Position numbers and translations under genes: made by a program. A model generated the notes under the pieces. The model was not told the origin of the DNA, did no database searches, and saw nothing but the letters and a program-made list of their open reading frames with translations. Positions 1 through 5,309 of a DNA stretch of 5,309 nucleotides are shown piece after piece. Source of the DNA: Deltaproteobacteria bacterium (GTDB taxonomy: Bacteria > Myxococcota > UBA796 > SXON01); contig CANKNP010000343.1 in NCBI GenBank assembly GCA_947483545.1, forward strand, positions 1 to 5,309, in the 5' to 3' direction. How positions within the stretch are numbered: position 1 is the first letter of the stretch; every line of letters starts with the position of its first letter.

Positions 1-3
1 CCC

Positions 4-2232
4 ATGCCCCCCTCCTCCATGCTGCCCGTGCCCGGCGAGCAAGGCATCGCCTCGCTCGTGCCGTTCGGGCTCGGCCTACAGAAGCCCCACCACATCGGCG
101 AGATGCTCGAAGTCCTCTGGGAGAACCGGGACAGTCTGCCCTACGCCTGGCGCGTGCTGAACCAGGGGGTGTGCGACGGCTGCTCGCTCGGGCCGCGCGG
201 CCTGCAGGACGACGTGATCCCGGGGATCCACCTCTGCACGACCCGGCTCAAGCTGCTCCGGCTCAACACCATGCCGGCCTTGGCGCCCGCGGACCTCGTA
301 GACATCGAACGGTTGCGTCGAATGTCCAACCGGGAGCTGCAGGCCCTGGGCCGGATCCCCTACCCGTTCGTGTACCGACGCGGGGACCGGGGGTTCACCC
401 GTGTCACGTGGACCCAAGCGTTGGACCTCGCCGGCAGCGCGCTCCGCGACACCCCGGGGGAGCGCCAGGCCTGGTTCGCGACCTCGCGCGGCATCACCAA
501 CGAGACCTACTATGCGTTCACGAAGGCGGCCCGACTGTCGGGGACCAACCACGTGGATCTGTGCGCGCGGCTCTGCCACCAGGCGAGCGTGGCCGGGCTC
601 AAGGGCACGATCGGCGTGGGCGCCCCGACCTGCTCGCTCAAAGACCTGATCGGGACGGACTTGCTGCTGCTTTGGGGCACGGCGATCGCCAACAATCAGC
701 CGGTGGCGACCAAGTACCTGGCGTATGCCAAAGAGCGTGGCACCCGGATCGTGGTCATCAACCCGGTCCGGGAGATGGGGCTGGAACGGTATTGGGTGCC
801 ATCGCTGCCCAAGTCTGCGGTGTTCGGGACCAAGCTGCAGGATGACTTCGTCCAGGTCGCGGTCGGCGGGGACATCGCGCTCTTTCACGGGGTGTTGAAG
901 GTCTTGATCACCCGCGATGCGGTGGACAAGGCGTTCGTCGAGGCGCACACCACCGGCTGGGAGGCTGTCGAGGCGATGGTCACGGCGATGCCGTGGGAGC
1001 AGATCGAACGAGAGAGCGGGGTTCCCCGCACACAGATCGAGTGGCTCGGCGAGCTGGTGGCCAGGGCGCGGACCATGGTCACGGTCTGGTCGATGGGGCT
1101 GACGCAGCACGCCCACGGCACGCAGAACGTCGAGGCCGCGGTGAACCTGCACCTCGCCCGGGGCGCGTTCGGCCGGCCACTGTGCGGCGTGGTGCCGATC
1201 CGGGGTCACTCGGGCGTGCAAGGGGGCGGCGAGTGTGGGCTGGGTCCCAACATCCTCCCCGGCGGCATCCCGACCACGGAGGAGAACATCCAGGCGTTCG
1301 AAGCCCACTGGGGTCAGCCCCTGCCGCGCCACAAGGGCCACACCACCATGTCCATGGTCGAGGCGATGGACCGGGGCGAGGTGGACTTCTTGTACAACCT
1401 GGGCGGCAACCTGCACGCCGTCCTGCCGGAGCCGGAGTGGCTGATCGCGGCGTTTCGAAAGGTCAAGCTGCGCATCCACCAGGACATCGTGTTCAACACC
1501 TCGACGGTGTTGGACGGCGAGACCGTGTTGGTTTTGCCTGCCCAGACGCGGTACGAGCAGCGCGGGGGCGGGACCAGCACGTCTACCGAGCGGCGCGTGC
1601 GGTTCTCCCCCGAGATCCCAGACCACCCGACCGTCGGTGAGGCCCGGCCGGAGTACGAGATCCCCTGCCAGATCGCCATCGCCGCGTTCCCCAAGCTCGC
1701 GGCGAGCCTCACCTACGCGGACAGCCAGCCGATCCGCGAGGAGATGGCCCGGACCATGCCGCTCTACGCGGGCATCGAGGGGCTGTCCAAAGCAGGGGAT
1801 TGGATCCAATGGGGGGGGGACATGCTGTGCAAGGATGGCACCTTCCCCACGTTGGATGGCCGTGCCAGGTTCACCGCCGTCGCCACGACCCCGATCGACA
1901 TCCCCGAGGGCGCGTTCTATTTGACCACCCGGCGCGGCAAGCAGTTCAACAGCATCGTGATCAAGGACCACGACCCGGTCCAGGGGGGCAAGACCCGCAA
2001 CGATGTCCTCATTTCGGCCGCTGATCTCAACCGCTTGCGTTGTCAGGACGGCCAATCGGCTACCCTGGTCAGTGACGTTGGACGCATGTCCGTATTGCTG
2101 CGTCGGGCGGACATCCGCCCCGGGGTCTTGCAAGCCTACTGGCCGGAGTGCAACGTGCTCATCCCCCGCCGGGTCGATCCCCGCTCCGAGGAGCCCGACT
2201 ACAACGCGATCGTGCGCATCGAGCCGGCCTGA
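4..2232 (+). CDS. Molybdopterin oxidoreductase, FdhF/YdeP type (formate dehydrogenase alpha-like)
   Basis: This is a 742-residue catalytic subunit of the molybdenum-bisMGD family, in the clade usually named 'oxidoreductase alpha (molybdopterin) subunit' (YdeP/CbbBc-like, about 760 aa). The N-terminus has C57-x-x-C60 and C78 in the Fe-S cluster region, where E. coli FdhH has four cysteines. The motif around residues 185-198 (DLCARLCHQASVAG) aligns with the selenocysteine site of FdhH and puts Cys191 as the Mo ligand, followed by His192. An RGHSGVQGGG motif at R400 matches the FdhH catalytic arginine region. The C-terminal 110 residues (from about 637, FYLTTRRGKQFN, to YNAIVRI) form the molybdopterin-dinucleotide-binding domain. 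There is no twin-arginine signal, so it is probably cytoplasmic. The start is uncertain: ATG codons lie at 4 and 19, and the window edge hides any ribosome site or upstream extension. The adjoining fdhD supports a formate-dehydrogenase-like maturation route. The substrate is unproven; formate is only the closest guess. Confidence 0.93.
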   Translation: MPPSSMLPVPGEQGIASLVPFGLGLQKPHHIGEMLEVLWENRDSLPYAWRVLNQGVCDGCSLGPRGLQDDVIPGIHLCTTRLKLLRLNTMPALAPADLVDIERLRRMSNRELQALGRIPYPFVYRRGDRGFTRVTWTQALDLAGSALRDTPGERQAWFATSRGITNETYYAFTKAARLSGTNHVDLCARLCHQASVAGLKGTIGVGAPTCSLKDLIGTDLLLLWGTAIANNQPVATKYLAYAKERGTRIVVINPVREMGLERYWVPSLPKSAVFGTKLQDDFVQVAVGGDIALFHGVLKVLITRDAVDKAFVEAHTTGWEAVEAMVTAMPWEQIERESGVPRTQIEWLGELVARARTMVTVWSMGLTQHAHGTQNVEAAVNLHLARGAFGRPLCGVVPIRGHSGVQGGGECGLGPNILPGGIPTTEENIQAFEAHWGQPLPRHKGHTTMSMVEAMDRGEVDFLYNLGGNLHAVLPEPEWLIAAFRKVKLRIHQDIVFNTSTVLDGETVLVLPAQTRYEQRGGGTSTSTERRVRFSPEIPDHPTVGEARPEYEIPCQIAIAAFPKLAASLTYADSQPIREEMARTMPLYAGIEGLSKAGDWIQWGGDMLCKDGTFPTLDGRARFTAVATTPIDIPEGAFYLTTRRGKQFNSIVIKDHDPVQGGKTRNDVLISAADLNRLRCQDGQSATLVSDVGRMSVLLRRADIRPGVLQAYWPECNVLIPRRVDPRSEEPDYNAIVRIEPA
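1811..1819 (+). repeat. Run of nine G inside the oxidoreductase gene
   Basis: Nine consecutive G bases encode the Trp-Gly-Gly-Asp stretch near residue 605 of the oxidoreductase. The frame is intact here. A mononucleotide run of this length is a possible replication-slippage or sequencing-error site. Confidence 0.5.
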
Positions 2233-3014
2233 TGCCCCTCGGGAGGGCGCCCGCCACGGTCCGCGTCCAGCTCCCGGACGGCGAGGACACCCTCGCGGTC
2301 GAGGAGCCCCTGGAGATCCGGGTCAATGGCCTTCCCGTCGCCGTCACCATGCGCACCCCCGGCGACGATCTCGACCTGGCGCTCGGGTTCCTGACCACCG
2401 AGGGTGTGTTGGATGGCCGTGACGGTCTCGGCGATGTCCGCGCGATGGGACAGGTCTCGGACAACGTTGTGGACATCCTGCTCGCGGATGGGGTGTCCCC
2501 CGCCCGGGCCCGTTCCGCGGATCGCGAGCTGTACGCCACCAGCTCCTGCGGCATCTGCGGCAAGGCCAGCATCGACCGCATCCTCCGCGGGCGGGTCACC
2601 CCGATGGTGCCGGCGAACCCCACCGCCGCGTTCCTCGCCGCGGTGCTCTCCGCCTTCGACGCCGCCCAGGTTCACACCCAGACCACCGGCTGCATGCACG
2701 CCGCCGGGCTCTTCCGTCTGGACGCTCCGGCGGTGCTCGTGCTCCGCGAAGATGTCGGCCGTCACAACGCGGTGGACAAGGTCCTGGGCGCGTGGCTTCG
2801 GGATCCGCGGGAAGGGGAGCTCGGGTTTGAGCTGCTCGGGCTGGTCGTGACGAGCCGGGCGGGCTTTGAGGTGGTTCAGAAGGCGATCGGCGTGGGGATC
2901 TCGCTGGTCTGTTCGGCGGGGGCGCCGACGTCCCTGGCCGTGGACGTAGCGCGCGAGGCGGGGTGTGCGCTGATCGGGTGGTTGCGGCCGGGGCGGGGGC
3001 GGCGGTACGGGTGA
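2232..3014 (+). CDS. fdhD: FdhD, formate dehydrogenase accessory sulfurtransferase
   Basis: FdhD takes sulfur from a cysteine desulfurase (IscS in E. coli) and passes it to the bis-MGD cofactor, giving the Mo-SH form needed by formate-dehydrogenase-type enzymes. The 260-residue protein carries the family hallmarks. These are SSCGICGKASI with C106 and C109 (the sulfur-carrying CxxC), TTGCMHAAGLF around 151-161, REDVGRHNAVDKVLG at 172-186, SRAGFEVVQKA at 208-218 and the C-terminal SAGAPTSLAVDVA segment. The length is usual for the family. The ATG at 2232 overlaps the stop of the preceding oxidoreductase (TGATG), so translation is probably coupled; no clear Shine-Dalgarno is visible. The frame stays open upstream to an ATG at 2148. 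I reject that start because its first 28 codons lie inside the oxidoreductase gene and encode a Pro/Arg-rich stretch unlike FdhD. The neighbouring molybdoenzyme is the likely client. Confidence 0.96.
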   Translation: MPLGRAPATVRVQLPDGEDTLAVEEPLEIRVNGLPVAVTMRTPGDDLDLALGFLTTEGVLDGRDGLGDVRAMGQVSDNVVDILLADGVSPARARSADRELYATSSCGICGKASIDRILRGRVTPMVPANPTAAFLAAVLSAFDAAQVHTQTTGCMHAAGLFRLDAPAVLVLREDVGRHNAVDKVLGAWLRDPREGELGFELLGLVVTSRAGFEVVQKAIGVGISLVCSAGAPTSLAVDVAREAGCALIGWLRPGRGRRYG

Positions 3015-3123
3015 GCTTCAGAACCCCCCGCCAAACCAGACCCCTACCTCTCCACCCGCCTCGGCCGTCGCCTGTCCGGAAAATCGGGGCCCATCGGCGC
3101 CGGTGTCGCCCGGGGCGCGGGCG

Positions 3124-3147
3124 CTCCCGCTTCGTTCGGAGCGGGGG
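3124..3147. repeat. Inverted repeat (hairpin) with GTTC tetraloop
   Basis: The two arms pair over about ten positions (CCCGCTTC against GGAGCGGG, extended outward by one T-G and one C-G pair, with one T-G wobble inside) around a four-base loop at 3134-3137. It is the strongest short hairpin I see in the spacer. It may help stop fdhD transcription, but there is no T-run after it. Confidence 0.5.
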
Positions 3148-3233
3148 AGGGGTTCGCCGCCCCCGCGTAGGGACGGCGCCGCCAGGGCGAGAGCCCGCGC
3201 TCGCCGCGAGGCCACACGCCGCCGCTCAAACTC

Positions 3234-3265
3234 CGGAGGAAGCAAGCCCGGCCCATTTTCCTCCG
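3234..3265. repeat. Perfect 8-bp inverted repeat with 16-base loop
   Basis: CGGAGGAA at 3234-3241 is exactly complementary to TTCCTCCG at 3258-3265. On the minus strand the left arm reads as a GGAGG followed closely by ATG (3256-3254). The spacing of about three bases is short for a ribosome site, and the encoded frame is Arg/Pro-rich, so I do not call a gene from it. Confidence 0.45.
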
Positions 3266-3296
3266 CGGCGTCCGCCGCCGCCGGTACTTTCGAGGT

Positions 3297-3674
3297 TCAT
3301 CCTCGCTCCCCACGTCTGCGGCGATGCTCGCTCACGTAGCGGCGTCCATCCGCGTGCTCAACGGTCACCCGCCGGTCGTCGCCGATCTCCACGGCAAGTC
3401 CGCCCTCGTGAATGGCCCGATGATGGGCATCGCAGCTCACCATCAGCTTCTCGAAGTCGTGCGCGTGCGACGTCGCCCACGGATCCGTGTGGTGGACGTC
3501 GAGCCAGAGCCCGTTCCGGCATTTGGGCACCTCACATTTCCAGTCGGCACGGTCAAATACCCGGCGCCGCAGCGCGGGCGGGATGGACCGTGTGGCATGG
3601 CCTTGTGTAGGCCCGGGGCGCATGTCGATGATCTCGGCATCACAGCAGGCTTCGGCGGCGATCGTGTCGGACAC
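3297..3674 (-). pseudogene. HNH endonuclease C-terminal domain, probably a remnant
   Basis: The 125-residue frame starts at a GTG (3674), and its in-frame stop upstream is at 3702-3704. It matches the C-terminal HNH domain of large bacterial HNH proteins (13E12/DUF222-like and myxobacterial relatives): CDAEIID leader, SIPPALRRRVFDR, C47-E-V-P-K-C52, LDVHH (H61, H62), H72, C81-x-x-H84-H85 and H89, then HADGRRY near the end. The Cys/His zinc ligands and the first histidines are present. The central residue, often Asn before Leu, is Lys76 here, so activity is doubtful. Intact relatives normally have several hundred residues before this domain, and these are absent. The GTG has only a weak GGAG two bases upstream. 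The upstream frame (3640-4050) overlaps it out of register. I read it as a truncated or frameshifted gene. A stand-alone small HNH protein is the alternative. Confidence 0.6.
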
Positions 3675-4050
3675 ATCTCCGTCGACCCAAGCGCGGCCCG
3701 GTCACAGCCGGGCTCGAGCCCCATCCCGCGGTCGGATTAGCGCGAAGCGCGAAGCGCCCTTCAGCGGTCCGGAGGATGCGGCCCGCATGAACGAGGCGCG
3801 TCTCCGTCGCGGTCCAACCTTCGTCGCTCGGGCGCTGGTTGAACCGCTCAGCGTATGCCGTGAGCACATCTGCCTTCGAAGCGCCTGCTTCCCCGGAGAT
3901 CTCATCGATGATCGTCGCAAGGCGGGCGTCGAACCAATATGCTCGCGCCTGACCATCCGAGGCGTCCGTCTGCACCGGGCTCCCCCCGAAATCGACCTCC
4001 CCCGACTTCTTGCGCTCGCCTCCGAGCCCAAAGTAGCGACGCAGCGTCAT
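3640..4050 (-). CDS. Unassigned minus-strand frame with ribbon-helix-helix-like segment, possibly broken
   Basis: I do not recognise this 136-residue frame. From residue 1 to about 112 its codons prefer G/C at the third position and the residue mix is protein-like. From about 117 it becomes Arg-rich (RLGRRRCVRHDRRR), as expected when a frame runs over the HNH coding sequence in the wrong register. Residues 37-71 (AYWFDARLATIIDEIS, then ASKADVLTAYAERFN) look like a strand followed by two helices, similar in outline to ribbon-helix-helix DNA-binding domains. The ATG at 4050 has no good ribosome site. The same frame stays open upstream towards ispA with plausible residues (RDYANGHALLTDLYGTTEHK) but no ATG, GTG or TTG start. 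This suggests a lost 5' end. It may be the front part of the HNH gene joined by a frameshift, or a separate remnant. Confidence 0.35.
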   Translation of the reverse strand: MTLRRYFGLGGERKKSGEVDFGGSPVQTDASDGQARAYWFDARLATIIDEISGEAGASKADVLTAYAERFNQRPSDEGWTATETRLVHAGRILRTAEGRFALRANPTAGWGSSPAVTGPRLGRRRCVRHDRRRSLL

Positions 4051-4165
4051 CTTGTGCTCGGTGGTGCCATACAGATCGGTGAGGAGTGCGTGACCGTTCG
4101 CGTAGTCCCGTCCTCGCGCCGCGAACGTGCCGCCGGGCTTGACCTCAACGTCGCCCCCACCCCCC
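4051..4165. other. Gap between ispA and the unassigned frame; open but without a start codon
   Basis: On the minus strand this 115-base stretch continues the frame of the unassigned gene without a stop, from just after the ispA stop, but it offers no ATG, GTG or TTG. A GAGGT at 4142-4146 (minus strand) could serve as a ribosome site but has no suitable start behind it. I see no promoter or terminator with confidence. Confidence 0.35.
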
Positions 4166-5005
4166 TCAGCTCACCCGCTCCACCGTATAGACCGCCAGCG
4201 CAGCCAACGCCTCCGGCTTTGGCACCCCCACGAGCGCGTCCAGCGCGGCCTGCATGTGCACACGCGCCGCCTCTCTCGCGCCTTCCACGCCCAACAACTT
4301 GACGAATGACGGCGGCCCGCCCCCTTCGGCGGCTTGGTCCTGGTCCGCGTCCAGCACGTCGTCGTGGACTTGGAAGGCGAGGCCGACCTCCTCAGCGTAC
4401 CGGGTGAGCATCCGGATCTGTTCGTCGCTGGCACCCGCCGAGATCGCCCCCATGCGCACGGCCCCGCGGATGAGAGCGCCCGTTTTCGCCCGGTGCAACA
4501 CTCGGAGTCGGTCGATGTCCTCGACAGGGCCGTCCATCCCGATGTCCAACGCTTGCCCCGCGATCATGCCTCGCGCGCCGCCTGCGTGCGCCAGCTCCTT
4601 GACCAGCACCCCCGCCCGCCCGGCGCCCGCGAGGACCGCGAACGCCTCGGTGAGCAGCGCATCTCCGACCAGCACAGCCACGCCCTCGCCGTAGACCTTG
4701 TGGACCGTTGGCCGGCCACGGCGCTCGTCATCGTCGTCCATACACGGGAGATCGTCGTGGACGAGGGAGTAGGTGTGCAGCAGCTCGACGGCGATAGCGA
4801 CGTCCAACGCTGCCTGCGCCGAGCCGCCGCACGCCTCAGCGGCAGCGAATGCCAGCAAGGGCCGGACGCGCTTTCCACCTGTTTGAAGCGGATAGCGGCA
4901 GGCTTCCACCAGCAGGTCGGGGTGAACGTCGGCGAAGCGTGCGAGCAGGCGGGCTTCAAAAAGCGGGAGCACGCCCTGGGACCACTGTCGGAACGAGAAC
5001 GCCAT
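4166..5005 (-). CDS. ispA: Short-chain polyprenyl diphosphate synthase, probably farnesyl diphosphate synthase
   Basis: The enzyme condenses dimethylallyl/geranyl diphosphate with isopentenyl diphosphate to give C15 (possibly C20) prenyl diphosphates, precursors of quinone side chains, undecaprenyl carriers, hopanoids and carotenoids. The 279-residue protein shows GGKRVRP at 43-49 (isopentenyl diphosphate binding), the first aspartate motif DDLPCMDDDDERRG from D84 with the two-residue insertion of bacterial type II enzymes, GQALDI at 150-155, KTG at 174-176, and the second aspartate motif DDVLD at 215-219. Tyr79, five residues before the first motif, favours farnesyl over geranylgeranyl product by the known chain-length rule. 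Odd point: after DDVLD the usual Lys-rich GK...GK(S/A)TYP loop is shorter and reads GGGPPSFVKLLG. The ATG at 5005 overlaps the upstream gene's stop (TGATG), suggesting coupled translation. The length is slightly below E. coli IspA (299). Confidence 0.93.
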   Translation of the reverse strand: MAFSFRQWSQGVLPLFEARLLARFADVHPDLLVEACRYPLQTGGKRVRPLLAFAAAEACGGSAQAALDVAIAVELLHTYSLVHDDLPCMDDDDERRGRPTVHKVYGEGVAVLVGDALLTEAFAVLAGAGRAGVLVKELAHAGGARGMIAGQALDIGMDGPVEDIDRLRVLHRAKTGALIRGAVRMGAISAGASDEQIRMLTRYAEEVGLAFQVHDDVLDADQDQAAEGGGPPSFVKLLGVEGAREAARVHMQAALDALVGVPKPEALAALAVYTVERVS

Positions 5006-5309
5006 CAGAGGCCCAGCTCAGCGTTCACCTTGGTGATGTTCTCGGCGATGGCGGCGGCGAAGGCATTGTCCGGGAAGCGCTGGTTGATGGCGGCCAGTCG
5101 GTCTCGGGCGGTCACGAGGGCGGCCATCCGATCCGAACCGGCGGGCAAGGCGCGGGCCGTGATGAACGCGGCACCCGCTGCCTCTCGCTCTGCCCGACTC
5201 CAGGCGTCCACCGCCTCTTTTCGTAGCGTGCCGGCTTGCGGGGAGGTCAGCGGAGCCAGCGTGGCGATCGCAGCAAGGTAGTCGGCGGCCGCGAAAGCGG
5301 CACGCGCGG
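5005..5309 (-). CDS. C-terminal part of an alanine-rich helical (TPR-like) protein, runs off the window
   Basis: This is an open frame with no stop from the window edge to the TGA at 5007-5005; 100 residues are visible and the start lies outside. It is rich in Ala, Arg and Glu and appears wholly helical, with segments such as AAFAAADYLAAIATLAPL, DRMAALVTARDRLAAINQRFP and AFAAAIAENITKVNAELGL. The helix-turn spacing recalls tetratricopeptide-like repeats, but I cannot fit a full 34-residue TPR consensus. The internal GTG at 5211 is not needed as a start, since the same frame continues upstream with coding-like codons. Its stop overlaps the ispA start by one base, so the two are probably co-transcribed. 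The function is unknown; a periplasmic or lipoprotein scaffold is possible but the N-terminus is not visible. Confidence 0.7.
   Translation of the reverse strand, partial: ARAAFAAADYLAAIATLAPLTSPQAGTLRKEAVDAWSRAEREAAGAAFITARALPAGSDRMAALVTARDRLAAINQRFPDNAFAAAIAENITKVNAELGL

Larger units (their letters stand above)
3015..3296. other. Non-coding spacer with several GC-rich inverted repeats
   Basis: About 280 bases separate fdhD from the minus-strand HNH fragment. Every open frame crossing it is Arg/Pro-rich with no recognisable protein. It holds at least three hairpin-forming inverted repeats: 3124-3133 with 3138-3147, 3186-3191 with 3200-3205, and 3234-3241 with 3258-3265. A weaker 5-bp pair lies at 3097-3101 and 3114-3118. 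None is followed by a clear T-run on either strand, so a standard intrinsic terminator is not evident. It could be a convergent-gene termination region, a dispersed intergenic repeat, or decayed sequence. Confidence 0.45.

Noticed and set aside
76..2133. A 685-codon open frame on the minus strand, antisense to the oxidoreductase gene
   Set aside because: It is a product of strong third-position GC bias. The translation is rich in Arg, Gly, His and Asp with no recognisable domain, and the sense strand encodes a clear full-length enzyme.
3015..3296. Standard intrinsic terminator after fdhD
   Set aside because: Hairpins exist but none is followed by a T-run on either strand, so a terminator is not called.
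3044..3313. A minus-strand Arg/Pro-rich frame with GGAGG near an internal ATG
   Set aside because: Spacing to the ATG is too short, composition is non-protein-like, and the GGAGG is an arm of an inverted repeat.
3740..3757. Short tandem repetition of GCGCGAA
   Set aside because: Only about two and a half units, inside a coding-like frame (codons for Arg-Phe-Ala-Leu-Arg); too small to call a repeat element or CRISPR.
3487..4302. A 271-codon plus-strand open frame over the HNH and unassigned region
   Set aside because: The translation is Ser/Arg/Pro-rich without domains and lies antisense to a recognisable HNH domain and to the ispA end; treated as a shadow.
4334..5281. A 315-codon plus-strand open frame antisense to ispA
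   Set aside because: The minus strand carries all prenyl synthase motifs; the plus-strand translation shows no family features.

Overview
The window is GC-rich throughout, with strong G/C preference at third codon positions. It looks like chromosomal DNA from a high-GC bacterium. I lean towards Myxococcota (Deltaproteobacteria), because the HNH nuclease remnant resembles the large HNH families I recall from myxobacterial genomes. That is inference from remembered families, not a search result.

The left part (4-3014, plus strand) is a two-gene unit. It holds a large molybdenum-bisMGD oxidoreductase of the FdhF/YdeP type and, overlapping its stop by one base (TGATG), fdhD, the sulfurtransferase that matures formate-dehydrogenase-type molybdoenzymes. 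The oxidoreductase keeps the formate-dehydrogenase active-site pattern: Cys191 in the place of selenocysteine, followed by His192, with an Arg in an RG-x-x-x-VQG motif. Its physiological substrate and electron partner cannot be read from this window.

The middle part (3015-4165) has no confidently intact gene. It starts with about 280 bases of non-coding DNA that can form several GC-rich hairpins. Next, on the minus strand, comes the C-terminal HNH nuclease domain of a larger protein, followed by a codon-biased open frame of unknown function that lacks a convincing start. The two minus-strand pieces overlap in different frames and look like the decayed remains of one or two genes.

The right part (4166-5309, minus strand) is a second coupled pair. 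A short-chain trans-prenyl diphosphate synthase, most likely farnesyl diphosphate synthase (ispA), is preceded by the C-terminal 100 residues of an alanine-rich helical protein that runs off the window. These two genes also share a TGATG stop/start overlap. The two units are convergent, with the remnant region as the buffer between them.

I do not see a clear new defence, mobile or RNA system. The points most worth a second look are the structured spacer, the unassigned minus-strand frame with its break next to the HNH fragment, and the unusual loop after the second aspartate motif of the prenyl synthase.
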